Shown piece by piece: positions 7,380 to 16,455 of a stretch of DNA of 64,000 nt. This stretch comes from Hydrogenovibrio sp965140365 (GTDB taxonomy: Bacteria; Pseudomonadota; Gammaproteobacteria; Thiomicrospirales; Thiomicrospiraceae). The DNA lies in NCBI GenBank assembly GCA_965140365.1, contig OZ223196.1. One strand, written 5' to 3'. Under the pieces are notes generated by a model. The model did no database searches, was not told where the DNA came from, and saw nothing but the letters and a program-made list of their open reading frames with translations. Numbering within the stretch: the stretch's first letter is position 1; each line of letters opens with the position of its first letter. Position numbers and translations under genes: made by a program.

Positions 7380-8888
7380 ATGGCAAACCCTGAAACACCA
7401 GCAGTGGATGAAAACAAAATCATTGCGGAAAGACGCGCCAAGCTCGCCGCTTTAAGAGAGGAAGGGCATTCCTACCCGAACACCTTCCGTCGTAACGACG
7501 TCTCCAGTGACTTGCACGAGCAATACGATGCCTTAAGCAAGGAAGAATTGGCGGAAATGCCGAAGGTTAAGGTTAAGGTCGCCGGCCGTATGTTGCTGCG
7601 TCGCATTATGGGGAAAGCCAGTTTTGCCACCTTGCAGGACACGCATGGCCGAATTCAGATTTACGTGACGCGCGATGAGCTGCCGGAAGGGTTTTACAAC
7701 ACTCAGTTCAAAAAGTGGGATCTGGGTGATATCGTTGGTGCGGAAGGCTATTTGTTCAAAACCAATACCGGTGAATTGTCGGTACACGTTGAGCATATTG
7801 AGCTGATTACCAAGTCACTGCGCCCGTTGCCGGATAAATTCCACGGGTTGCAGGACCAGGAAATCAAATATCGTCAACGTTATGTGGATTTGATCGTCAA
7901 CGAAGAAAGCCGCGAGACGTTTCAATTGCGTTCCAAAATCGTTCAGCATGTGCGTCAATTCTTGATTGAAAAAGGCTTTATGGAAGTGGAAACCCCGATG
8001 ATGCATGTGATTCCGGGTGGCGCCACGGCCAAGCCGTTCAATACCCATCACAATGCGCTGGATATGCCATTGTATCTGCGGATTGCGCCGGAGTTGTATT
8101 TGAAGCGGCTGGTGGTCGGCGGTTTCGAGAAGGTATTTGAAATCAACCGCAGTTTCCGTAACGAAGGCTTATCGACTCGGCATAACCCGGAATTCACCAT
8201 GGTGGAATTCTATGCCGCTTACACCGATTACCATCAGTTGATGGATTACACCGAAGCGTTGCTGAAAGAGTTGGCGGAAATGACCGTCGGCTCCACTCAG
8301 GTGCCGTATCAAGGGCAAACCTTCGACTTCGGCAAGCCGTTTGCGCGCCTGACGATGAAAGACGCCATTTTGCAATACAATCCGAGCATTACCGCCGAAC
8401 AATTGGATGATTTGGACGCGGCACGCGCCATCGCTAAGTCGTTGCACTTGGATTTGGACGAGAGTTGCGGTTTGGGCAAAGTGATGACCGAAATCTTTGA
8501 AGAAACGGTCGAAGAAAAGTTGATGGACCCAACATTCATTACCGAATACCCGGCGGAAGTGTCGCCTTTGGCGCGCCGCAATGATGACAATCCGTTTATC
8601 ACCGATCGTTTCGAGCTGTTCATCGGTGGCCGAGAATTGGCGAATGGTTTCAACGAGCTAAACGATGCCGAAGATCAGGCCGAGCGCTTTAAAGCACAGG
8701 CGGAAGCGAAAGAGGCCGGTGACGATGAAGCCATGCATTACGATGAAGATTACATCACCGCTCTGGAGCATGGTATGCCACCGACGGCGGGTGAAGGGAT
8801 CGGTATTGACCGTTTGGTGATGCTGTTTACCGATAAACCGTCGATTCGGGATGTGTTGTTGTTCCCGCATATGCGTCCGGCAGATTAA
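7380..8888 (+). CDS. lysS: Lysyl-tRNA synthetase, class II
   Basis: Charges tRNA-Lys in the cytoplasm. The 502-residue product has an N-terminal OB-fold anticodon-binding domain (about 60-170, with VKVAGRMLLRRIMGKASFA). The class II core includes motif 2 (FRNEGLSTRHNPEFTMVEF) and motif 3 (GIGIDRLVMLF). The length is standard. AGGAAA at ~7369 sets the ATG. It is paired with prfB upstream and ends in its own terminator. Confidence 0.97.
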   Translation: MANPETPAVDENKIIAERRAKLAALREEGHSYPNTFRRNDVSSDLHEQYDALSKEELAEMPKVKVKVAGRMLLRRIMGKASFATLQDTHGRIQIYVTRDELPEGFYNTQFKKWDLGDIVGAEGYLFKTNTGELSVHVEHIELITKSLRPLPDKFHGLQDQEIKYRQRYVDLIVNEESRETFQLRSKIVQHVRQFLIEKGFMEVETPMMHVIPGGATAKPFNTHHNALDMPLYLRIAPELYLKRLVVGGFEKVFEINRSFRNEGLSTRHNPEFTMVEFYAAYTDYHQLMDYTEALLKELAEMTVGSTQVPYQGQTFDFGKPFARLTMKDAILQYNPSITAEQLDDLDAARAIAKSLHLDLDESCGLGKVMTEIFEETVEEKLMDPTFITEYPAEVSPLARRNDDNPFITDRFELFIGGRELANGFNELNDAEDQAERFKAQAEAKEAGDDEAMHYDEDYITALEHGMPPTAGEGIGIDRLVMLFTDKPSIRDVLLFPHMRPAD

Positions 8889-8913
8889 TTCGTTCGGTCG
8901 ACTCACGATGCCA

Positions 8914-8947
8914 ATAAAAAAGCCGCTTGAAACAGCGGCTTTTTTGT
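8914..8947 (+). terminator. lysS terminator
   Basis: AGCCGCT/AGCGGCT stem flanked by A- and T-runs, 26 bases after the lysS stop. Confidence 0.85.
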
Positions 8948-8965
8948 TTTTTGAGAGCTTTCTTG

Positions 8966-8989
8966 AAAACCACCAGGCCTGGTGGTTTT
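8966..8989. terminator. 24-bp perfect palindrome with CCAGGCCTGG core
   Basis: The iterated core at 8973-8982 is extended to a perfect 24-bp palindrome by AAAACCA/TGGTTTT arms. It lies between convergent lysS and ygfZ and could terminate both. The same 24 bases occur after serS at 49117-49140. Confidence 0.75.
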
Positions 8990-9002
8990 GGCAAATGACG
9001 GT

Positions 9003-10067
9003 TTATTCTTCCGTCAGATCGTAAGGCAGTGGTTCCACATTGGCGGGGGCACCGCTTTCGCTTTTTAAGTGACCGTTCACGGCTTCCAATGGTTTTAGGG
9101 TGGTGACGGCCAGACAAACGGAACCTTCAAATACATCCGGTGCGGACAGGATGCAGGTGAATTTGTATTTTTTATCCGCGTCATCGGTCAGTACAAATTC
9201 AGTGCCGGGTGCCGGCGCGTCGGCGTCACCTAAGTGTAATCGGAGCATACGTTTGGTGGCTTTGCCACGATAGTGCATGCGGGCAATGACTTCCTGGCCG
9301 GGGAAACAGCCTTTTTTGAAATTAATGGCGTCGAGCTTGTCCAAATTCAAAAACTGCGCAATGAATTCGTTGCTGGTGTCGGCGTCCACACTGGGTTGCC
9401 CGCTGACAATTTGCAATAATTTCCAGTCAATATTATTGGTGGCTTCGCCGTTGTTTTTCAGTTTGTCCCAGACGGTTTTCATGGACTCCAGCGGGCCGAA
9501 AAAGCTGTAACAGTGGTAAGGTCCAGGGCGTTTTACGGCGATGACGTCGTTCAGCCCCTCCATGTCGAGTGTTTTGACTTCGTAAAGGTCTTTAATTTTG
9601 GTGGTCAGTAGTCGCTGAACGTCCAAGTCGCCGAAGTCGCCGCCGTAGCCGATGTGGATCAGGCTGTCGGAGACATCTTCCAGTTCGACTTTTGAGCGTA
9701 ATTTGAACATGGTCAGGCGCTTCAGGATGCTGTCTTTCACAGAGCCGTCAAAGTTTAGGTAGAACGCATCCTGGTGTTTGAAAATGGTCATGACCGCGAG
9801 CACTTTTCCTTGCGGGTCGCAGTAGGCGGTTAATTGGGCTCGCTCATCGGTGACGTCTTTCAGGTCGTTGGTGAATTGCCCTTGTAAAAAGTCGAAGGCG
9901 TATTCGCCGGATACTTTGACTACTGCCTGATGCGCCAGGCTGGCGAAGACCGGACCGTTTTTAACCATGTAACGTTCGATCTCCGGGAGTCCGAAGGTGG
10001 TTACTTCGCCGGCGTCGTTCCACTGGGCGCCCTTTGAGGATAAATAGTCTTTCCAGTCAGCGTTCAT
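9003..10067 (-). CDS. ygfZ: Folate-binding protein YgfZ (iron-sulfur cluster maintenance)
   Basis: YgfZ proteins use tetrahydrofolate to support a subset of [4Fe-4S] enzymes such as MiaB. The signature KGCFPGQEVIARMHYRGK is present in the C-terminal half. A GcvT-like fold fits VKVSGEYAFDFLQGQFTND near residue 40. The start is placed at ATG 10067 (MNADWKDY), six bases from an AAGGA on the reverse strand. A neighbouring ATG three bases upstream and a longer in-frame extension are less likely. From there the product has 354 residues. It is a single gene, convergent with lysS. Confidence 0.92.
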   Translation of the reverse strand: MNADWKDYLSSKGAQWNDAGEVTTFGLPEIERYMVKNGPVFASLAHQAVVKVSGEYAFDFLQGQFTNDLKDVTDERAQLTAYCDPQGKVLAVMTIFKHQDAFYLNFDGSVKDSILKRLTMFKLRSKVELEDVSDSLIHIGYGGDFGDLDVQRLLTTKIKDLYEVKTLDMEGLNDVIAVKRPGPYHCYSFFGPLESMKTVWDKLKNNGEATNNIDWKLLQIVSGQPSVDADTSNEFIAQFLNLDKLDAINFKKGCFPGQEVIARMHYRGKATKRMLRLHLGDADAPAPGTEFVLTDDADKKYKFTCILSAPDVFEGSVCLAVTTLKPLEAVNGHLKSESGAPANVEPLPYDLTEE

Positions 10068-10235
10068 CATTGTTCCTTTGAAAAAATTGCGGGCAATCAT
10101 TATACCTTGAAGTGATGGCTTTTTTGAATGCGAACCCTTTCGATGTCCTGAAAACAGAAACGATTTAGAGATTGATAAACCCATTCGGAGTGGGTAATAT
10201 CACACTATACAATAATTGGATTGGAGGTTACGTTT

Positions 10236-10796
10236 GTGGCTGAAGCTTTTAATGAGTTTTTAACGTTTAAATTGGGCAAAGAAGAATTTGCCATCGCAAT
10301 TGATCGTGTTCAAGAAATTCGCGGTTGGCAGGAGCCGAGTCCGTTGCCGAATGTGCCGGCGTTTGTGAAAGGGGTGATCGACATTCGCGGTACCATTGTT
10401 CCGATTTTGGATTTGCGTGAGCGTTTTCATTTGACCGCCGAATTTAAAGCAACGACGGTGGTGATTGTGGTGAGTTTGGCTACCAGTCAAGGTGAGCGGA
10501 TTGTCGGGCTGGTGGTGGATGCGGTGTCCGATGTGCATCAGTTTGATATGAATGCGTTGCAGGATCCGCCGGATATTTCCAACTCCATTGATGCTCAATA
10601 TATGCAGGGCTTGACCACCATTTACGACCAAGGGGCGGAAGCCGCAGCGGAAGCTCAAAACGAGAGTCGTATTGCGTCGGAAAAAGTGTCGAAAGGGCGC
10701 ATGGTGATTGTCATCGATATTGATAAGCTGGCATCGGAAGGCTTGATTGAGCAGGTGGCCAATTCGGATGAAGCCGTTCCTCTGCGTAATGGTTAA
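10236..10796 (+). CDS. CheW-like chemotaxis coupling protein with insertion
   Basis: CheW-type SH3-like domain protein. Translation probably starts at GTG 10236 (MAEAFNEFLTFKLG), eight bases after GGAGG, giving 186 residues. Typical CheW stretches are EEFAIAIDRVQEIRGW, FVKGVIDIRGTIVPILDLR and RIVGLVVDAVSDV. Between the last two strands there is an insertion of roughly 25 residues rich in Ala and Glu (DQGAEAAAEAQNES), absent from ordinary CheW. It lies alone between ygfZ and nadB, 10 kb from the che genes, and is probably an alternative coupling protein. Convergent with nadB. Confidence 0.87.
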   Translation: MAEAFNEFLTFKLGKEEFAIAIDRVQEIRGWQEPSPLPNVPAFVKGVIDIRGTIVPILDLRERFHLTAEFKATTVVIVVSLATSQGERIVGLVVDAVSDVHQFDMNALQDPPDISNSIDAQYMQGLTTIYDQGAEAAAEAQNESRIASEKVSKGRMVIVIDIDKLASEGLIEQVANSDEAVPLRNG

Positions 10797-10806
10797 CCGT
10801 TAAGAC

Positions 10807-12423
10807 TTAAGATTTCTTTTTGTTTTTGTGATGTGGCTTGGGTTTTAACGTGGTGGGTTTACTGCGTTTTTTCATAAACGGATAATCCAAGTTGTAATTC
10901 AGGCCACGACTTTCCTTGCGCTTTAAGGCGCTTTTAATCATCAGTTCCGCCACTTGAGCCAAGTTCCGAAGCTCGAGCAGATCGGCGTTCAGCTTGTGGT
11001 CGTAATAATACTCGTAAATTTCCTGTTTCAGGATTTTGATGCGCTTTAAAGCACGTTTTAAGCGCCTGTCGGTTCGGACGATACCGACGTAATCCCACAT
11101 CAAACGACGAACCTCATCCCAGTCGTGGCTGACCAGTACTTTTTCCTTGGCCGGGGTCACCCGGGTATCATCCCAGTCCTTGACATTACGATCCGGGTCA
11201 AAGGTCGGTTTGATGTTTTCTTTAATATCTTGATAGGTTTTTTCGGCAAATACTAACCCTTCCACCAATGAATTACTGGCCAAGCGGTTGGCACCGTGCA
11301 GGCCGGTATAGGCGGTTTCCCCAATGGCATAAAGGTTGTTAAGGTCGGTTCGCCCGTTGCGGTCGGTGGTGATGCCGCCACAGGTGTAATGAGCCGCGGG
11401 AACCACTGGGATTGGTTGTTGAGTGATGTCGATTCCGACGTTCAGACAGCGTTTTTGGATGGTGGGGAAGTGGTGGCGAATAAACGTTTCCGATTGATGG
11501 GAAATGTCCAGGTAGACGCAATCAATACCGTGTTTTTTCATTTCCTGGTCAATGGCGCGGGCGACGATGTCGCGCGGTGCCAGGTCTTTGCGCTTATCGT
11601 AATGTTGCATAAAGGCTTCGCCATTCGGCAGTTTTAAAATGCCGCCTTCTCCGCGAACCGCCTCGGAAATCAAGAACGAACGATCCTGTGGGTGGTATAA
11701 GCAGGTCGGATGGAATTGGTTAAACTCCATATTCGTCACCGAGCAGCCTGCCCGCCAGGCCATGGCGATGCCGTCACCGGTGGAGGTGTCCGGGTTGCTG
11801 GTGTATAAATAGGTTTTGCTGGCTCCGCCGGTGGCAAGCACCGTGAATTGCGCCAAGTGGGTTTTTACGTTCCCGCTGGCCTGTTCCAGAATGTAAGCGC
11901 CGATACAGCGTTGTCGATCTCGGTTGAGAATGAGGTCGACAGTCATGTGGTCCGGCAGCACGGTGATGTTCGGTGTGTTTTTGACGACTTCCAGCAGAGT
12001 TTCGGTCACGGTTTTGCCGGTGTGGTCGGCGGCATGAATGACGCGGCGGTGACTGTGACCGCCTTCCTGGGTAAGATGATAGGCGTCGGAAGTTTCTTGT
12101 TTGCTGAAGGGAACGCCCATTTCAATCAGTTCATAGATCGCTGCGGCACCGTTTTCCGCCACCATTTTGACGGTTTTGGGGTCGCACAAGCCGGCACCGG
12201 CATTCATGGTGTCTTCAATGTGGGACTCGACCGAATCAAACGGGTCCAATACGGCCGCAATGCCACCCTGCGCGTAGGCTGAGCTCCCTTCGTTCATGGA
12301 GGATTTGGCCACCAAGGTGACGGAGTAGTTTTTGGCCAGTTTCAGGGCAACCGACAGGCCGGCAATGCCGCTGCCAATGACGAGAACGTCGGTATGAGTA
12401 TGTTGGGAAACATCGGAGTTCAT
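10807..12423 (-). CDS. nadB: L-aspartate oxidase
   Basis: FAD enzyme that oxidises L-aspartate to iminoaspartate, the first step of NAD synthesis. The FAD loop is VLVIGSGIAGLSVAL at the N-terminus. SSAYAQGGIAAVL and HRRVIHAADHTGK follow, and GLHGANRLASNSLVEGLVF lies in the C-terminal half. The start is placed at ATG 12423 (MNSDVSQHTH), which puts 11 residues before DVLVIGSG as in E. coli NadB. An in-frame ATG at 12474 has no ribosome site. The C-terminal tail is strongly basic. It is divergent from rseC, the usual gammaproteobacterial arrangement around rpoE. Confidence 0.95.
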   Translation of the reverse strand: MNSDVSQHTHTDVLVIGSGIAGLSVALKLAKNYSVTLVAKSSMNEGSSAYAQGGIAAVLDPFDSVESHIEDTMNAGAGLCDPKTVKMVAENGAAAIYELIEMGVPFSKQETSDAYHLTQEGGHSHRRVIHAADHTGKTVTETLLEVVKNTPNITVLPDHMTVDLILNRDRQRCIGAYILEQASGNVKTHLAQFTVLATGGASKTYLYTSNPDTSTGDGIAMAWRAGCSVTNMEFNQFHPTCLYHPQDRSFLISEAVRGEGGILKLPNGEAFMQHYDKRKDLAPRDIVARAIDQEMKKHGIDCVYLDISHQSETFIRHHFPTIQKRCLNVGIDITQQPIPVVPAAHYTCGGITTDRNGRTDLNNLYAIGETAYTGLHGANRLASNSLVEGLVFAEKTYQDIKENIKPTFDPDRNVKDWDDTRVTPAKEKVLVSHDWDEVRRLMWDYVGIVRTDRRLKRALKRIKILKQEIYEYYYDHKLNADLLELRNLAQVAELMIKSALKRKESRGLNYNLDYPFMKKRSKPTTLKPKPHHKNKKKS

Positions 12424-12494
12424 GCGGTGTCTTGCGTCTCTTGAAAATCCAATAAATGGTACCATATCTGTCATATTGGTATGGAATAGAAATA

Positions 12495-12992
12495 ATGGTT
12501 AACCCAAAAGAGTTAAAACCTGTGCTGGACTCCAGCCGTGAAGCGGGACACCTAATCGCAAGAGGTTGGGTGGAGTCGGTTTCGGAGAATCTGGCTTATG
12601 TGTCGACGGAACGACAAACCGGGTGTGCCGGTTGCACTTCCCAAGAAGGTTGCGGTACGGCTTCTCTGGCGAAGCTGTTCGCCCCGCGAAGCCGTTCGCC
12701 AATTGCGGTTGTTAATGCGTTGGAAGCGAAGCCGGGAGACGAGGTATTGCTCTCAATGGAGGAGTCACATTTGATCAAACATTCCTTCATGGCTTATGGG
12801 GTACCATTATTAGGACTGTTTATTGGAGCAGGCTTGCTACAATTTATCACCCAACTGTTAGCCATGGAAGAAGCGAAAGAGTCCTTGACGATGGTGGGTG
12901 GTCTTTTCGGAGTTGTCATCGGCTGGTGGGCCACAAAAACATATTACCGCCCGAAACCACCGGTGATGGAAAAAATTTTGCAGGTCTCTTAA
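12495..12992 (+). CDS. rseC: SoxR-reducing / RseC-MucC family protein
   Basis: Inner-membrane protein of about 165 residues. The cytoplasmic N-terminal part has the family cysteine cluster CAGCTSQEGCG (about residues 44-54). Two transmembrane helices follow (YGVPLLGLFIGAGLLQFI and SLTMVGGLFGVVIGWW). In E. coli RseC modulates sigma-E signalling and helps reduce SoxR. Here it heads the mucD-lepA run, but rpoE, rseA and rseB, which normally precede it, are absent. ATG 12495 is chosen because RseC proteins start at this point; the in-frame ATG at 12456 overlaps the nadB leader. Confidence 0.9.
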   Translation: MVNPKELKPVLDSSREAGHLIARGWVESVSENLAYVSTERQTGCAGCTSQEGCGTASLAKLFAPRSRSPIAVVNALEAKPGDEVLLSMEESHLIKHSFMAYGVPLLGLFIGAGLLQFITQLLAMEEAKESLTMVGGLFGVVIGWWATKTYYRPKPPVMEKILQVS

Positions 12993-13002
12993 AGGAGCTA
13001 AG

Positions 13003-14424
13003 ATGAAGATAATGGTTAAATCACTCTATTCTTATGGTTTGGTCACTTTGTTGTTGGCCTTGAGTCTAACAACGGCACGGGCCGCCACCGTCACTCTGCC
13101 GGATTTTTCCGAGCTGGCGGCCCAAAACAGCCCGATGGTGGTGAACATCAGTACGACACGTAAAGTCGAACGGGCGGCGTACCCTCAATTTCGTGGGATG
13201 CCGGATGAGATGTTACGTTACTTTTTTGGCATTCCCGGGCAGCAAGGACCGCGTGGTCAACAGCCGATGCCCGAAGAGCAGGTGAATTCACTGGGCTCTG
13301 GTTTTATTATTTCTGAAGATGGATACATCATTACCAATAATCATGTGGTGGCGGATGCGGATGACATCGTCGTGAAGTTGAGCAATCGTCAGGAAATGAA
13401 AGCCAAGGTGATTGGTACGGATGAGCGTTCTGACATTGCCTTGATTAAAATTGAAGGCGATGACTTGCCGGTTGCCAAAATCGGTACCTCGAAAGACTTG
13501 AAGGTCGGCCAGTGGGTTATGGCCATCGGTGAACCGTTTGGGCTGGATTATACCGTGACACACGGGATTGTCAGTGCTTTAGGGCGGTCGCTTCCGGACG
13601 ATACTTATGTGCCGTTTATTCAAACGGATGTACCGATTAACCCGGGGAATTCCGGTGGGCCTTTATTGAACATGAAAGGCGAAGTCGTGGGCGTTAATGC
13701 ACAAATTTTCAGTAAAAGCGGCGGTTCCATGGGGTTGTCCTTCTCGATTCCAATCGACATTGCGATGGACGTGGCGCAACAGCTTAAGAAAAAAGGGCAT
13801 GTTGAACGTGGTTTCTTAGGGGTTGGCGTGCAAGAAGTGTCCGGCGATTTGGCGCGCTCTTTCGATATGGAAAGACCGACAGGTGCCTTGGTAACCTCTA
13901 CGGCGAAAGATTCGGCGGCCAGTGAAGCCGGCATTGAACCGGGGGATATTATTGTGGAATTTGCCGGTAAAACGATTCATAAGTCGGCCGATTTGCCGCC
14001 GGTGGTGGGTAACTCGCCTGTCGGTAAGCCTGTTAAGGTTAAAATCCTGCGAAATGGTGATTACAAAACCATGACCGTGCGTTTGAAGGCACTGGATGGC
14101 ACCAAGGTCGCTTCGGCAGGTGGCGCTAATTCGTCAGGGTTGAAAAACACGGCCCTGGGGGTGAAGTTGGAAGCCATTGACCAGGAGACGTTGGATAAAT
14201 TAAACATTCCGTTCGGTGTCGGTGTCAGTCAGGTTCAGAATGGCAGTGCGGCGCAAAAAGCGGGTATTATGCCGGGTGATATTCTGGTGACGGTGAATTT
14301 CAAACCCATCAAATCGGCCGAGGATTTGAATAAAATCATCGGCGCGGCGCCGAAAGGACGCTCGATTCCGGTTCGGATTATTCGAGGAGATCGTTCGATT
14401 TTCCTACCGTTGATGTTGTCTTGA
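13003..14424 (+). CDS. mucD: Periplasmic serine protease DegP/DegQ/MucD family
   Basis: Periplasmic protease/chaperone of 473 residues. A Sec signal peptide ends near TARA (residue 27). The trypsin-like domain carries the triad H114 (TNNHVVAD), D144 (RSDIALIKI) and S217 (PGNSGGPL). Two PDZ domains follow (GFLGVGVQEV... and ALGVKLEAID...), as in DegQ/MucD. The position directly after rseC matches the Pseudomonas algU-mucABCD order, hence the symbol mucD. AGGAG lies seven bases before the ATG. A hairpin at 14529 ends the rseC-mucD unit. Confidence 0.94.
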   Translation: MKIMVKSLYSYGLVTLLLALSLTTARAATVTLPDFSELAAQNSPMVVNISTTRKVERAAYPQFRGMPDEMLRYFFGIPGQQGPRGQQPMPEEQVNSLGSGFIISEDGYIITNNHVVADADDIVVKLSNRQEMKAKVIGTDERSDIALIKIEGDDLPVAKIGTSKDLKVGQWVMAIGEPFGLDYTVTHGIVSALGRSLPDDTYVPFIQTDVPINPGNSGGPLLNMKGEVVGVNAQIFSKSGGSMGLSFSIPIDIAMDVAQQLKKKGHVERGFLGVGVQEVSGDLARSFDMERPTGALVTSTAKDSAASEAGIEPGDIIVEFAGKTIHKSADLPPVVGNSPVGKPVKVKILRNGDYKTMTVRLKALDGTKVASAGGANSSGLKNTALGVKLEAIDQETLDKLNIPFGVGVSQVQNGSAAQKAGIMPGDILVTVNFKPIKSAEDLNKIIGAAPKGRSIPVRIIRGDRSIFLPLMLS

Positions 14425-14528
14425 ATCACACAAAGGTAACTAAATCGGATAAACGAGTGAGATTTGAGACAAATTAGCGTAAAATACGCGAAATATTTGT
14501 TATCAAACGATTTAATGCCTTGATATCG

Positions 14529-14568
14529 AAAAGGGTGGCTAGCGTTCTGCAACTAGACACCCTTTTTT
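14529..14568 (+). terminator. mucD terminator
   Basis: AAAAGGGTG...CTAG pairs with CTAG...CACCCTTTT around a loop, followed by a T-run. Confidence 0.75.
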
Positions 14569-14636
14569 ATTATGTTGGACGGATTTTGAAATCGTTTGGT
14601 TGGATTTCGTTTTATATCGTTTTATTTGAGGCGTAG

Positions 14637-16442
14637 ATGTCAAACCAGCTTGATCATATTCGTAACTTTTCCATTATCGCTCACATCGACCACGGAAAAT
14701 CGACCATTGCCGACCGCTTTATTCAGCTTTGCGGCGGCCTTACAGAGCGGGAAATGGACGCTCAGGTGTTGGATTCCATGGATTTGGAACGGGAAAGAGG
14801 CATTACGATCAAGGCACAAAGTGTGACGCTGCACTATCAAGCCGATGATGGCCAAACTTACCAATTGAATTTTATCGACACGCCCGGGCACGTGGATTTT
14901 TCTTACGAAGTTTCACGTTCCTTGGCCGCTTGCGAAGGCGCGTTACTGGTTGTGGACGCGTCTCAAGGGGTGGAAGCTCAGACGGTGGCCAACTGTTACA
15001 CCGCCATTGAGCAAGGGCTGGAAGTGTTGCCGGTGTTGAATAAAATCGATTTGCCGGCGGCCGAGCCGGAACGCGTTGTGGATGAGATTGAAGAAATCAT
15101 CGGTATCGAAGCGCATGAAGCCGTTCAAGCCAGTGCGAAATCAGGTATTGGCGTCAAAGAGACGCTGGAAGAAATCGTGCATAAAATCCCGGCGCCGGAG
15201 GGGAATCCAGATGGGCCTTTGAAAGCGCTGATTATCGACTCCTGGTTCGATAATTACTTAGGGGTTGTCTCTTTAGTGCGGGTGATTGACGGTAAGATTG
15301 GTAAAAAGACCAAAATGAAAATTGTCTCCACGAAAGAAGAGTATCAAGTGGATGAGGTCGGGATTTTTACGCCGAAACGTGCGCCACGTGATACTTTGTC
15401 CGCGGGTGAGGTTGGGTATGTTATTTCCGGTATTAAAGACATCGACGGGGCTCCCGTCGGGGATACCATTACCACGGCCGATGCCGATATTGCGCCTTTA
15501 CCCGGTTTTAAACCGGTTCAACCCCGTGTTTTTGCCGGGCTTTTCCCGATCAGTTCTGAAGATTTTGAAGATTTGCGTGAGGCGTTGCGTAAGTTGCGTT
15601 TGAACGATTCGGCCTTGCACTTTGAACCGGAAAGTTCCGATGCGCTTGGGTTTGGTTTCCGTTGCGGTTTTCTTGGAATGCTGCACATGGAAATTATCCA
15701 AGAGCGTCTGGAGCGTGAATACAACTTGGATTTAATCACCACGGCTCCGACGGTGGTGTATGAGGTTTTGACCAAGAACGGCGAGTTGTCGAGTATCGAT
15801 AATCCATCGAGTCTGCCGGATCAGAGTTTGATTGAAGAGGTTCGCGAGCCGATTATTCAAGCGAATATTCTGGTGCCGGATGAGTTTGTCGGCGCAGTCA
15901 TGAAGCTTTGCGTGGAGAAGCGCGGCGTGCAGAAAGACATGCAATATGTCGGAAATCAAGTCTCCATTACTTATGATTTGCCATTGAATGAAGTGGTACT
16001 GGATTTCTTTGATCGCTTGAAGTCCACCAGCCGTGGTTATGCCTCTATGGACTATGAGTTCCGTCGCTTCCAAGCGGATGATCTGGTGAAGTTGGAATTC
16101 CTGGTCAATGGTGAAAAAGTAGACGCTTTGGCGTTGATTGTACACCGCTCTACGGCGGTTCAGCGCGGTAAAGTGTTGATTGAGAAGTTGCGAAAAATCA
16201 TCCCTCGTCAAATGTTTGATGTCGCCATCCAGGCCGCAATTGGTGCTAAAATCATCGGTCGAACCAATGTGAAGGCACTTCGTAAGAACGTAACCGCAAA
16301 ATGTTACGGTGGGGATGTGTCCCGTAAGAAAAAATTACTTCAAAAACAAAAAGAAGGGAAAAAGCGCATGAAGTCCATCGGCAGTGTTGAGTTGCCGCAG
16401 GAAGCGTTTTTAGCCGTTTTGAATACATCCGAAGAAAACTGA
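14637..16442 (+). CDS. lepA: Elongation factor 4 (LepA)
   Basis: Ribosome-associated GTPase that back-translocates or remodels stalled ribosomes. The 601-residue product is standard. The P-loop AHIDHGKST spans residues 15-23, RGITIKA lies in switch I, DTPGHVDF is G3 and NKIDLP is G4. The C-terminal LepA-specific domain is rich in lysine (SRKKKLLQKQKEGKKR). GAGG precedes the ATG. It is followed by lepB after 13 bases, the classical operon. Confidence 0.97.
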   Translation: MSNQLDHIRNFSIIAHIDHGKSTIADRFIQLCGGLTEREMDAQVLDSMDLERERGITIKAQSVTLHYQADDGQTYQLNFIDTPGHVDFSYEVSRSLAACEGALLVVDASQGVEAQTVANCYTAIEQGLEVLPVLNKIDLPAAEPERVVDEIEEIIGIEAHEAVQASAKSGIGVKETLEEIVHKIPAPEGNPDGPLKALIIDSWFDNYLGVVSLVRVIDGKIGKKTKMKIVSTKEEYQVDEVGIFTPKRAPRDTLSAGEVGYVISGIKDIDGAPVGDTITTADADIAPLPGFKPVQPRVFAGLFPISSEDFEDLREALRKLRLNDSALHFEPESSDALGFGFRCGFLGMLHMEIIQERLEREYNLDLITTAPTVVYEVLTKNGELSSIDNPSSLPDQSLIEEVREPIIQANILVPDEFVGAVMKLCVEKRGVQKDMQYVGNQVSITYDLPLNEVVLDFFDRLKSTSRGYASMDYEFRRFQADDLVKLEFLVNGEKVDALALIVHRSTAVQRGKVLIEKLRKIIPRQMFDVAIQAAIGAKIIGRTNVKALRKNVTAKCYGGDVSRKKKLLQKQKEGKKRMKSIGSVELPQEAFLAVLNTSEEN

Positions 16443-16455
16443 GAGAACTGAGAAC

